The position numbers and the translations under genes are program-made. A stretch of 64,000 nucleotides of DNA, taken from NCBI RefSeq assembly GCF_021168555.1, contig NZ_JAJOZS010000010.1, forward strand, positions 62,001-126,000, given 5' to 3'. The notes under the pieces were generated by a model. The model searched no databases, was not told the origin of the DNA, and was given only the letters and a program-made list of their open reading frames with translations. This stretch comes from Stenotrophomonas sp. MMGLT7. GTDB taxonomy: Bacteria > Pseudomonadota > Gammaproteobacteria > Xanthomonadales > Xanthomonadaceae. Positions 48,939 to 58,500 of this stretch are shown one piece after another (positions within the stretch are counted from its first letter, which is position 1; the number at the start of each line of letters is the position of its first letter).

Positions 48939-49627
48939 TCGTCTTCATCCTCGATGGCTTCCCAATCCATCCAATCGTGCAAATCCAATTGCTGAGGAGT
49001 ATGTTCGCCTGTCCAAAGCATTGACCATCCCCCGCTGCCGATAAGCACGTCATATGTCTTTGCAAGCTTGTCTTCGCGTAGGCGCCCGGTACGTCCATCT
49101 CCAGCGGTTTGCATGATGATTGCCGGGTTTGATCCCTTCTTCGATTCGACAGCAACAACATCGACGTCTTGCGTAGGGGTCGCGGTCACGGCCGAGAGGG
49201 TTTGCCAGCGAAGGCTGTAAGGCATTCTTTGGGACAGCGAGTACGGCAATTCCTCGAGTTCAGCACCATCGGCTTCAGCACCCAGGAACGGCTGCTGGCT
49301 CGCCTTGACCGTGAACTCCCCCGGGCAGGCGAAGGTGATGTCCTCGCCCTCCAGCGTGATCGCGCTCTGACCGGCCTGCAGCACGATCTTCTGCTGCGCC
49401 AGCACCTCGACCCGGTCGTCCGTGGCGGTGACCGTCACGTCCTGGTCGGCCAGAAGTTCCAGTTCGCCGGCATGCGCCTGCAGGCTTACCGGGCCGGCGG
49501 CGGCGATCGCCTTGATCGGGCCAGGCCTGGGCGAAACAGGCCGGCGTGCTTGCCGGCCACCGCCGTCTGCCCTACCGCTAAGTGGGCGTCGTCCTGCACG
49601 GTTTAGTGCAGCGCGCCGCCGGCGTAC
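48935..49627 (-). pseudogene. Orphan VgrG tail (DUF2345 module), LysM-lysozyme cassette
   Basis: From GGALH at 49627 the sequence follows the DUF2345 module of vgrG but with a TAA replacing Trp, a small deletion and a frameshift before 49500. From about 49438 the frame MTVTATDDRVEVLAQQ to QQPFLGAE is intact and nearly identical in DNA to 52990-52843. It then changes to a unique 115-residue acidic tail ending DWMDWEAIEDEDE. The upstream break is at nearly the same place as in the fragment at 39108. The open part may still be translated with the effector, to which it is coupled by ATGA. Confidence 0.82.
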
Positions 49628-49663
49628 GACGGAACCAGCCAGCAGACTGGCGCAGTCGCACGC

Positions 49664-50221
49664 CTACTTGGAGTTGTACTGCATCCCGCAGCGATACTTA
49701 TACCCGTCAATGGATAATGTGAAAAAGGGACGCTCATCGAAATCCGCCTTGTCGGCATCGGCATCTGGCAGTTGGCCATAACGGTCGAACTCAAGACGCA
49801 TCCCATTGGCCAGCAAGACTGAAGCGTGGCGGGCCTGCTCGTCCGTATCGAAAGACGGATGCCCAATGGAGGAAAACCAACGCTGCGGAGATGCCTTGGG
49901 CTGAGTCCGGAGCACTTCGACCCGAAGCCTGTCCGCTGTTCCATGCGGTACTGTGCCGGGAGCATTTCCTCCTGAAGCGACTCCGGATACCGAAACGTCA
50001 ATGGTGCCGCGAACCTTGTCAGTGCAGGAAAATATCTCGTTCCAAGTGAAGCGCCTCTCGAAGCTGGACCCGGCATCCTCGGCAGCCGTGCGTTTCAACG
50101 AGGCTGTGTCAAGGTCTTTGGCTGCCGTCAAAGACGAAGACAAGGCATCGGATCTATCAGCGAATCCAAACACTACAGAAATGCCGACAAGCAAGACAGG
50201 AATCATAGCATTGACCTTCAT
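49664..50221 (-). CDS. Exported protein, second immunity candidate of the first cassette
   Basis: The 185-residue product has a signal peptide (MKVNAMIPVLLVGISVVFGFA) and a soluble domain with cysteines at IFSCTDK and YKYRCGMQ. The ATG overlaps the effector stop by four bases, so expression is coupled. With the Ivy-like lipoprotein upstream, the bifunctional effector is flanked by two exported proteins. This one may protect against the NlpC/P60 half. The family is not recognised. Confidence 0.7.
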   Translation of the reverse strand: MKVNAMIPVLLVGISVVFGFADRSDALSSSLTAAKDLDTASLKRTAAEDAGSSFERRFTWNEIFSCTDKVRGTIDVSVSGVASGGNAPGTVPHGTADRLRVEVLRTQPKASPQRWFSSIGHPSFDTDEQARHASVLLANGMRLEFDRYGQLPDADADKADFDERPFFTLSIDGYKYRCGMQYNSK

Positions 50222-51981
50222 GACTTAACCCATATTCCAATAACCTTTCTTTTGCGACCAATCATAGTAGTTGGTTCGCTCTTTCTCATTACCCGGCTGT
50301 TCGGACTGCGGTAATCACTTGCAAAGGAGCCGTCGTCCATTCGGATCTCGATATGCCCCCAACGAGATCCATCGGTCACGTCGTAGACAATAACGCTACC
50401 GACCGGTGCGTCGTATGGGCTATTGATTTCATGGTCAGGCATGTCGAGTAGATTCCGAAAACCCTCCGCCTCAAGTTCTGCACCGGCCTCCTTTGCTGGA
50501 GCCCCTTGAAGATAACGACCAGTCATGCCAGAAGCCTGTAGAGCCACTTTTACGTAGAGATAACAACGCCCCAAAGATTTGTTCTCCGCCTTAGGGACGC
50601 TTGATATTGGTGTATTGCTCCGTGCCTTGGTCACGGCGGCCGGTCCGTTGGGCTTCTTCTGAGGATCTCCCCACTTCACATTCATCGCCAGGATTTCGAG
50701 CATACGCTTGACCTTATCCCCTTCCTGCACTTGCTCAGGAGAGACAGGAGAAGCAATAGTTACAGGATGACCATTGCGCGTGCGATCGCTCTTTGTGCTG
50801 GCGCTAGGCGCCAAGTCGCTGTTACCAGAATTACTCTCAACCTTGTTGGGGCTGGACTGGGCCGAAGTCCCAATAGTCGATTGTGCCGGCTGTTCGGACG
50901 AAGAGGTTGCCGCGGATGCGTCCGCAGCACTATTGCCACCCTGTTGTTGCGGCCCAGTTGTTTTGGGCAGCGTGTTCGTGCCACTGAAAGAGCGCACGAC
51001 TAGTGTCTGACCCGGTTTGATCAGATCCGTATGCGCCAATGACGGATTCAATTCTCTCAGATCCTTCACGGTCGTGCCATGCCGTTTGGCTATCGCCCAC
51101 AGAGAATCACCACGCCTTACCACATGAGCACCTGATTTACGCGCTTGCTCTGTACGATTGTTGTGAGTACCTGGAGATCCGGCATGAGATTTCGTCTTAC
51201 CAGCGATCTTGATCTTGGGACTTTTCAGAACAATATTGTGTTCAGAACTTCCAAGCCGGCCATTCCAGATCTGCTTTAATCCCCCCTGAACACGCTCGAT
51301 CCAAAATTCAACAATTCCTGAAAAAGAAATTTCCGGTATTGGCTTTTCAATATTTCCGTCGACAGTGGTTGAACCATTCTGCAAAACACTTCCATTATTA
51401 CGAATCTCGTATCCCACCCCCGAAATAGGGCTGCCGGCACGATCCTGAAGTGCTACATTGAGCGTTCCGGAACAACAACCAAGACTGTATCCCCCGAAAA
51501 GCCGGATGTATTCGGATGCAGCTGTACCAAAGCCATCTACCGGATCTTCCTTCCCTTCTGAGAAAAGAAACTTAGCAACGCCAGCAGGATTTTTCTTGGT
51601 GCCAGTCCCGACCAGATGCATGCCTGCCAAGATACCGGACTCGGTAATATAAATTCCATTTATTGTTTTCCCAAAATACTGATCGAGCCCCATTTTCTTT
51701 GCACGCTTGCACAATAATTTGAACCACTGGTCGCCAGCCATATCCTGAACATCGGGCGAAGAACGAAAATCCTCCAAACTGAAGATACCATTTTTCCCAG
51801 CCCATTGTCCTTTCCAATTGTTTCTATAATCAGAACCGTCAGAGAGATAATAGCCAAGGTCAATCAGCGCTGCCTCGCCGAACTGATATTTACCTACATA
51901 TCCAGCTTTGTTGATGATACGTGCATCGCCGTTACTCTCGCGCTGGGCGACAGCTGTAAGAAACTCGCGCATTCCGCTCAC
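50218..51981 (-). CDS. T6SS effector: lysozyme-like, LysM and NlpC/P60-like domains
   Basis: The product has about 587 residues. The GTG at 51981 is chosen because aaggagg lies five bases upstream; ATG 51972 is the alternative. Domains in order: an N-terminal lysozyme-like fold with the likely catalytic Glu15 in AQRESNGD and the family block GYVGKYQFGEAALID; a beta-rich segment (GTLNVALQDRAGSP to about residue 240); a LysM near residues 285-330 (HVVRRGDSLWAIAKRHG); a Ser/Gln-rich linker; and a C-terminal NlpC/P60 or CHAP-like domain with Cys in LGRCYLYVK (about 470) and His in SRWGHIEIR (about 541). It would cut both glycan strands and stem peptides. It has no signal peptide. Confidence 0.82.
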   Translation of the reverse strand: MSGMREFLTAVAQRESNGDARIINKAGYVGKYQFGEAALIDLGYYLSDGSDYRNNWKGQWAGKNGIFSLEDFRSSPDVQDMAGDQWFKLLCKRAKKMGLDQYFGKTINGIYITESGILAGMHLVGTGTKKNPAGVAKFLFSEGKEDPVDGFGTAASEYIRLFGGYSLGCCSGTLNVALQDRAGSPISGVGYEIRNNGSVLQNGSTTVDGNIEKPIPEISFSGIVEFWIERVQGGLKQIWNGRLGSSEHNIVLKSPKIKIAGKTKSHAGSPGTHNNRTEQARKSGAHVVRRGDSLWAIAKRHGTTVKDLRELNPSLAHTDLIKPGQTLVVRSFSGTNTLPKTTGPQQQGGNSAADASAATSSSEQPAQSTIGTSAQSSPNKVESNSGNSDLAPSASTKSDRTRNGHPVTIASPVSPEQVQEGDKVKRMLEILAMNVKWGDPQKKPNGPAAVTKARSNTPISSVPKAENKSLGRCYLYVKVALQASGMTGRYLQGAPAKEAGAELEAEGFRNLLDMPDHEINSPYDAPVGSVIVYDVTDGSRWGHIEIRMDDGSFASDYRSPNSRVMRKSEPTTMIGRKRKVIGIWVKS

Positions 51982-52006
51982 GTGGCCTCCTTGCTTGATC
52001 GCATAA

Positions 52007-52549
52007 TTACTTGCAGTCGAGCTTGCGATTGGAATCGTTAGGATCAATGGGACTGATCCGCTCAAGGAGGTTCTTAAGATCTTCATCCATTGGCCCCACC
52101 CAACTAATCCCGCAGCGATCCTGCAGTCTACCGCCCATGGAATGGGCCTTGGGATCGTAATACAGGACAATATTTGTTGTTGAGCAGGAATGCGCTTGAC
52201 AAGCGGTATATACAAATATACTCCGAGTAGAGTTTCCCCAGTATCGCCCCTCTTTCTGCGGCCCGCTCAGCAACCTTTTCTCAAGAACATCGGGAGTTAA
52301 CGAAACTCCTTTCATAATTCCCTTCCACGCAGAATAAAACTCCGCATCGAACTGAACCATGCCAGTAATGATTGAGGGATCCCGCGATAGCAGATTAAAT
52401 GCCTCGGTCGTATAGCGCATCAACGATGGTGGCGGTGTTACCGGCTTCCAGCCCGAAATGGATGACTCCATCGGAACAGTCTGCGCACGACTGCAACCGG
52501 ACACACAGGTCAGCATAACTGCAGTGAGGAGCAGGGCCAGCCTATACAT
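52007..52549 (-). CDS. Ivy-like lysozyme inhibitor lipoprotein, immunity candidate
   Basis: The 180-residue product has a lipobox (LTCVSGCSRA) and a domain with the pattern of the Ivy family of periplasmic lysozyme inhibitors: FVYTACQAHSCSTTNIVLYY aligns with the CKPHDC signature loop of Ivy, then a methionine-glycine strand (HSMGGRL) and ISWVG near the end. Ivy blocks lysozyme by inserting this loop into the active site. The gene overlaps the vgrG stop by eight bases and precedes the effector whose N-terminal domain is lysozyme-like, so it probably neutralises that domain. The family link is based on motif spacing. Confidence 0.72.
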   Translation of the reverse strand: MYRLALLLTAVMLTCVSGCSRAQTVPMESSISGWKPVTPPPSLMRYTTEAFNLLSRDPSIITGMVQFDAEFYSAWKGIMKGVSLTPDVLEKRLLSGPQKEGRYWGNSTRSIFVYTACQAHSCSTTNIVLYYDPKAHSMGGRLQDRCGISWVGPMDEDLKNLLERISPIDPNDSNRKLDCK

Positions 52550-55268
52550 CGGCGTCTCCTGCAAGCACATCATCTTCATTTATATCCTCAAACATTTGCC
52601 ATTCACCATCACCTACGAGAATCTCTACGTCCTGCTCTTTATCGCTAAAGAGACGTGGGCTTAAGCCATTATTGTCCAGAAAGCCCTGATAGATCTCGCC
52701 GTTGACGAACTTTGCCATGTATGGAGCATTAATTAAGGCGTCATCGGTCAGCACAACATCTTCAACGTCAAAGCGTTCGCTGTATTGTTCTAATCTTATT
52801 GGCGGGGGAAATGCCGGAAGCGAGGGATGGGTATTCTCCCCCCCCAGGAACGGCTGCTGACTCGCCTTGACCGTGAACTCCCCCGGGCAGGCGAAGGTGA
52901 TGTCCCCACCCTCCAGCGTGATCGCGCTCTGACCGGCCTGCAGCACGATCTTCTGCTGCGCCAGCACCTCGACCCGGTCGTCCGTGGCGGTGACCATCAC
53001 GTCCTGGTCGGCCAGAAGTTCCAGTTCGCCGGCATGCGCCTGCAGGCTTACCGGGCCGGCGGCGGCGATCGCCTTGATCGGGCCGGCCTGGGCGAACAGG
53101 CTGGCGTGCTGGCCGGCCACCGCCGATAGGGTCTGGCCCGCGGCCAGGTGGGCGTCGTCCTGCACCGTCCAGTGCAGCGCGCCGCCGGCGTAGGCCACGC
53201 CGCTGTTGGCGCTGGCCAGGGCGATCCGGTCCGGGCTCTCGGCCAGCAGCCGCGGCTGCGCCAGCGCTTCCACCGGGGCGTCGCCCCGTTCGCGGCCAGC
53301 GCCCGGCTTTAACGCGCTCTGGCCGTTGACGCTGCCGCCGTACTTGCCATCGGCTTCCGGGTCGATCGATTCGCGCAGCGCGGTGAGGTTCTCGCCGGTC
53401 TGCAGCGTCGGCACCTGCTGCTGGACCAGGGTGTCGGCCAGCGCCTGCACGGTGCGTTCGGCGCCCTTGAGCTGGGCCACCGCCTCGCTGGCGTCCTGCG
53501 TGGTGGAGACCGCGCCTTGCCGGGCCGTGGTGGACAGCAGCAGGCCCTGGGCGGCGTGTACCTGGCCCCAGCCCTGGGTCGCCAGTTCGAAGCCCTGCCC
53601 GCGCAGCGCGCCGCGGCGGGTGTCGGCGTGCTCGACCAGGTAGCCCAGTTCCAGCCGGCTGTCGGCCAGCGAGGTGTGCAGGCGCGTGCGCAGCTGGCCG
53701 GGGGTGTCGTCGATCACCCACTGCTGGCTGCCGCCGCCGTCGTGGGCCGTGGTGTGCAGGCCGCTCAGGGTGCCTGGCTGATCGGTCTCCACGCCGCCGC
53801 CGAACGGCGGGGCGACCTCGCCGTTGTACAGCTGGCCGGTGATGCGCGGCTGGTCGATGTCGCCGTGCTGGAACTCCACCAGCACCTCGGCACCGATGCG
53901 CGGCAGGAAGTGGCTGCCCCAGTTGGGACCGGCCACCGCCTCGGCCACCGGCACCCAGGTGCCGCTGCCGGCATCGCCCGGGGCGTGCTCGTGGGCGGCG
54001 CCTTCGGCCCCCAGCCCGCCCGGGTTGGAGGCGCTGCCGCGCTGCCAGGCGAACTGGATGCGCACCTGGTGGTCGCGGTTGGGCGTGAGGGCGGCATCGG
54101 GCAGGCCGACCACGCGCGCGCTCTGCAGGCCGTGCACGCTCGGACGGTCCTGCGGCAGCGGCCGCAGCGCAGTACCCGCCGGCACCGCGACGAAGCGGTT
54201 GCGGTAGCTTCCGCGCTCCAGTTCCGGAGCTGCGAGCAGTTCGGCAATGCCGGCCTCGAGGTTGTTGCTGGCCGCATGCGACAGCGTTAGCGGCACGAAC
54301 GCCAGCCCCTCGTGCTGGGCATGCTGGCGCAGGCTGTAGCGCGTGCCCGCCGCCAGGGCACGGGCGCTGCCGGCACCGGCATGGACGCTGCGGGCCAGCC
54401 GCAGCGCCTCCAGCCGGGCCTGTGCGGCGGTCTGTGCCTGTTGCGAGCGCGGCAGCATGCCGGCGCGCGGCTGCACGTAGACTTCCAGCGGCGGCAGCCC
54501 GCTGTCCTCGGCCTGGTGCTGGCCGGCGATGCTGGCCAGTTGCTCGCTGTGCCAGCTGGCCACCAGCGCGGCGTTGGGCACGACCTGGCGCTGCTCGCCG
54601 AAGGCAGTGATCGCATCCTCGGCCTCGGCGTAGTCGGCGCGATGGAAGCGCACCGCACCGCCCTCGGCCAGTTCGGCCTGCGGATCGAACACTACCAGGG
54701 TGTGGGCCGCTTCGCCCTCCTGCGCATGCTCGTAGCGCCAAGCCAGCCCGGCATTGGCCAGCAGCCGGGTGACGAAGTCGGCATCGCTCTCGCGGTACTG
54801 CGTGGTGATCGCCGGCACCGGCAGTGCCGACTGCACGTCGAAGCGGTACGCCGCCTGCGGGTAGTCGGCGAAGATCTTCTCGCAGATGCCGCGCACGTCC
54901 AGGTCCTGGAAGATGACGGCGTTGCGGCGCAGTGCCATCAGCGCGGTCCACGGCTCCAGCGTCAACCGGTAGCGGGCCAGGCCGCCGTCGCCGCCCAGTC
55001 CGTCCACCGCGGTGCACAGGCCGTGCCAGCGCCGCAGCCGGCCGTCGGCCTGGCGCAGTTGCAGTGTCAGGGGTTGTTCGAGCAGGTCCTCCACCGGCAG
55101 CAGGACCGAGGTGGACAGGCAGTCGATCTCGAAGCGGAACGGCGCGCAGACGCTCTCCCGCCCCTCGAAGCGCTCCACCACCAGGCCCGGCAGCGGGCTG
55201 TCCAGCTGGATCAGGCGCGATTGCTGCGACGGTGCGGCCAGCGGCGCCAAGATTGCGGCTATGTCCAT
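52542..55268 (-). CDS. vgrG: Type VI secretion spike protein VgrG with extended variable tail
   Basis: VgrG trimers form the puncturing tip of the T6SS tube. The 908-residue protein has the N-terminal gp27-like spike base (SPLPGLVVERFEGRESVCAP, AITTQYRESDADFVTRLL), the gp5-like OB-fold (about residues 330-470, NRDHQVRIQFAWQRG), a beta-helix and DUF2345 region (about 530-808, VEVLAQQKIVLQAGQ, GDITFACPGEFTVKA), and a unique 100-residue acidic tail after PFLGGE. ATG 55268 follows ggaggaa. It is the only complete spike gene here. Four partial copies of its sequence lie downstream, each ending in a different tail. The tail is the likely docking site for the cargo encoded next to it. Confidence 0.95.
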   Translation of the reverse strand: MDIAAILAPLAAPSQQSRLIQLDSPLPGLVVERFEGRESVCAPFRFEIDCLSTSVLLPVEDLLEQPLTLQLRQADGRLRRWHGLCTAVDGLGGDGGLARYRLTLEPWTALMALRRNAVIFQDLDVRGICEKIFADYPQAAYRFDVQSALPVPAITTQYRESDADFVTRLLANAGLAWRYEHAQEGEAAHTLVVFDPQAELAEGGAVRFHRADYAEAEDAITAFGEQRQVVPNAALVASWHSEQLASIAGQHQAEDSGLPPLEVYVQPRAGMLPRSQQAQTAAQARLEALRLARSVHAGAGSARALAAGTRYSLRQHAQHEGLAFVPLTLSHAASNNLEAGIAELLAAPELERGSYRNRFVAVPAGTALRPLPQDRPSVHGLQSARVVGLPDAALTPNRDHQVRIQFAWQRGSASNPGGLGAEGAAHEHAPGDAGSGTWVPVAEAVAGPNWGSHFLPRIGAEVLVEFQHGDIDQPRITGQLYNGEVAPPFGGGVETDQPGTLSGLHTTAHDGGGSQQWVIDDTPGQLRTRLHTSLADSRLELGYLVEHADTRRGALRGQGFELATQGWGQVHAAQGLLLSTTARQGAVSTTQDASEAVAQLKGAERTVQALADTLVQQQVPTLQTGENLTALRESIDPEADGKYGGSVNGQSALKPGAGRERGDAPVEALAQPRLLAESPDRIALASANSGVAYAGGALHWTVQDDAHLAAGQTLSAVAGQHASLFAQAGPIKAIAAAGPVSLQAHAGELELLADQDVMVTATDDRVEVLAQQKIVLQAGQSAITLEGGDITFACPGEFTVKASQQPFLGGENTHPSLPAFPPPIRLEQYSERFDVEDVVLTDDALINAPYMAKFVNGEIYQGFLDNNGLSPRLFSDKEQDVEILVGDGEWQMFEDINEDDVLAGDADV
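52843..53190. repeat. Conserved DUF2345 DNA module repeated five times
   Basis: This part of vgrG is present, nearly unchanged in DNA, at about 49275-49500 (with a decayed extension to 49627), 43745-44600 and 38775-39108, in addition to the complete gene. A separate piece of vgrG is repeated at 45828-46245. In each copy the homology stops abruptly at the codons for PFLGG(E). High DNA identity inside the module and none outside points to recent copying or gene conversion. Confidence 0.8.
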
Positions 55269-55341
55269 ATGTCTTCCTCCATGGTCATGTTCCTTGCGGA
55301 CATGCCGTGGCATTTATACCAGAGCGAGGGCACGGCCGGCA

Positions 55342-55367
55342 TCGGCCCCGCTCGCCGGAGCGGGCCG
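55342..55367. other. GC-rich hairpin upstream of vgrG
   Basis: The sequence ggccccgctc-gccg-gagcgggcc can form a strong hairpin in the 235-base gap between the yhdP stop and the vgrG start. It has no T-run, so it might be a Rho-dependent or weak terminator for yhdP, or part of the island junction. Nothing else is recognised in the gap. Confidence 0.35.
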
Positions 55368-55503
55368 GTGCGTGACGGCCGTTGCATGTCGCGGCGGCCT
55401 CGCCCATGCCTTCCCCGGCCGGCCATGGGCATGCATCGGATCCGGCAGCAGCCCTCGCACATCTCCATACCCTTCCCGCACAGGCTCGCCCGGCCGCCCG
55501 GAA

Positions 55504-58500
55504 TCAGCGGCCGGGATCGGCCGCCTGGCGAGCCTTGCCGGAATCGCGTTCGATGACATCCACCTTCGGTTCCTTCCACGGTCCGGTGACATGGTAGGTC
55601 TTGGCGCCGATCTCGCCCAGCGGCCGCGACAGCACCGCGTTGGCCGCCGCCCCCACCGCCGCGCCGACCGGGCCGCCGGCCACGGCACCGACCACCGTCA
55701 GTAGGTTGCCGGACTTGGGATTGACCTCCACGGTCTGGTCGTACTGCTGCGTGCGCAGGTCGGCCTGCCCGCGGATGGTGATGTCGGCCGCCGGCCCTTC
55801 GATGGCGAAGCGATCCGTGCGCGCCAGGCCGTCGCCGAACTGCAGCGTGCCATCGATGCGGTTGAAGGCCAGGCCCTTGGAGAAGAAGTCGCGGAAGTCG
55901 AACATCAGCCGCCGCGGCAGCTGGGCGATGCTGAGCAGGCCGAGCACGCGGCCGGCGCCGGGCTCGACCTCCAGCAGCTGGCCGTTGCGCAGGTCGCCGT
56001 GCAGTTGCCCCTGCAGGTTGCCCAGGGCGAAGGCGGTGGGACCGCCGGGCCAGCGCGCGTCCAGCTCGATCTGGCCCTGCCCGCCGCGCAGCTGGCCGCC
56101 GTAGTCGAGGTTGCGTGCCAGCTCGCCGATGTCCTGGCTGTCGATCCGGCTGACCAGGCGCGTGTGCGCGCCGTCGCCGCGGCCGCGCCATTCGCCGGTG
56201 ATGTCGATCGCCTGCTTCGGCGCGCGCAGCTTGAGTTGGTCCAGCTGCAGGCCGTCTGCCACCGGGCGGCTGCGCAGCGACGCGCTGCCCAGCGTGATGT
56301 TGCCGAAGCGCAGGTCGTCGATGTCCAGCGCCAGCGCCGGAATCTGCGCCGGATCGGCCTGCTCGGCGGCGCGCCGGGTCTGCTCCGGCAGCGACTGCAC
56401 CAGCACCGAGCCGGTGATCACCACATCCTCCGCCGCCGGCAGCGGCGGCGGCGCCACCGACTGCCAGTGCACCCGCTGCAGCTGGCCGGTGATGACACCC
56501 TCGTCGGCCTCGGGCACGTTCAGCGTGCCGGCCAGCGAGGGCCCGCTCATCGTCGCCAGGATCGAGCCCGACTGCGGCCGCAACTGCAGGCGGGTATCGT
56601 CGAACACGCCGCCGATCAGCAGCAGCCGGTCCACCTGCACGTCGACCTTGCGCAGCGATATGGCATTGCCGGCCTGATCGTCCGGCGCCTCGCCCTTGCC
56701 GGACGAGCGCGCCAGGCCGATCCAGTCCAGTGCGTCCAGCGATTCGGTATGGCCGTTGATCTCCAGGCCGCTGGCCGGCGGCTCGACCGCCACGTGATCG
56801 GCCCCCATCACCACGCGCACGCCGGTCTGCCCGCCCTGGTTTCGCGCAGCCAGCGCCATGCGCCGGCCGAACGCCACGTCGACCCGGCCGCTGTCGAGCG
56901 GCAGCATGACGTTGACCGTGGTCGCCAGCCGGTCGGCGGCGGGCTTGTCCAGCGGCGCGGGAAGATGCAGCGCCGTCCCCGCCAGGTCCGAACGCAGGGT
57001 CAGCCGTGTCGGCGCCGCCTGCGCACCGGGGGCGGATGCAGTGGGCAGCGTCACCGCCACGGTCCACGGCGAACTGCCCTCCACATAGGGCTTGAGCCAG
57101 GCAAGTTCCGGCGCGCGATCGAGCAGTTCGTCCGCGTCCATCGTCGCCCCCAGCTCGGCCTCGAACGCCTGCGCGCGGTCGTGCACGTCGCTGCCGGCCC
57201 GCAGCGCCAGGGTGCCGACGCGCCCGTTGTGCACCACCGCCAGCGCCGGCGCATCGAAGCCTGCGTCCGAGTACTTCGCGGTGCCGCGCACCTGTTCGAA
57301 AGCCAGGTCCCAGCGCTTGTCGGCCAGCCGCGCGCCCTGCAGTTCGACCTGGCCCCCCAAGCGATGCTCGGGACTGTCCGGCCTGCCCAGCGGCAGCAGC
57401 ATGTCGAAGGTGGCGGACGCCGGACCGGCAGCGCTGAGGTTGTCCAGGGTGTCGGCATAGCTGCGCCGCAGCGGGCTCTGCCGCAGCATCTCCAGCAGGC
57501 GCGCGGCATCGCTGCGCGAATCGGCGCGCACATGCAGGCGCGAGGCGGCGAAATCGTCGATGCCGGCCTCGAAGCGGTCCACCGCGACGCCCCCCAGTTC
57601 GCCACGGCCGGCGATGCTGAAGCCGTTGCCGATGAACGCCACGTCGGCATCCACCTGCTGCATCGCCGGCCAGTCGGGCTGGAACTTGATGTCGCCGCGG
57701 ACGATATGGCCACGGGCTTCGAAGCGGCCGTTGTGCTCGTCGAACGGCCAGTCGTCCAGGTCGCCGCTGACCAGGCCCATGCCGCCGGTGAGCGTGCCCC
57801 CCACCAGCGCCGCGTCCAGCCAATCGGTGGTGGCCTTGCTCATCTTGGAGTGGATCCAGAATTTCCTGGCGGTGGTCACCGCGGTGTCGTCCAGCTTCGC
57901 CGCCAGATTCATCCACGGCCGGGTGCCGTCGCCCTGGAACCACAGGCTGCCGCGCACGTCGGCGGCATAGTCGGCGGCCTGCACCCGCAGCGCCGGGGTC
58001 CCGAGCTGCCAGCCCTCGCCCTCGCGCCAGCCGACGATGCGGCCGGCCAGTTGCACCTCGTGCACCACGCCGAAGCCGGTCGGCCAGTCGAAACGCACCC
58101 TGGATGCCACGTCGGGATCGAACTCGATCGCCTGCGCATCGCCATGGAAGCGGCCGCGCACGCCGTCCAGTCCCGGCGAGTCGCCCACCGCGGCGAAGCC
58201 GGCCTGGTCGAGCGTGCCCTGCATCCACAGCGGGCCGCCGGCGCTACCCGACAGTTGCACATCGCGCAGGCGCAACTGCGGTCGCGCGGCGAGCAGCCAT
58301 TGCCGCAGGCCGGGCGAAAGCCGGTCGCCGAGGGCAGCGACGGCGAGGGCCTGCGAGACGTCCAGGCGTTCGCCGGCCAGCGCGAGGCGCCTGCCCCCCG
58401 CTACCAGCAACCCGTCCATGCGCTGCTGCGCCGCCGCTTCGCCCACGCGCAGCAGCGGGGCATCCAGCCGCCAGCCGTCCTCGTCGGCCTGCCAGCGCGC

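Noticed and set aside
49603-50076. An alternative 157-codon frame overlapping the immunity gene at 49664
   Set aside because: It is an out-of-frame shadow. The 49664-50221 frame has a signal peptide and ATGA coupling to the effector.
29635-55503. Prophage or integrative element
   Set aside because: VgrG resembles phage tail spikes, but no integrase, capsid, terminase, tail tube or att repeats are present. The hydrolases lack holin or lysis neighbours and pair with exported immunity-like proteins.
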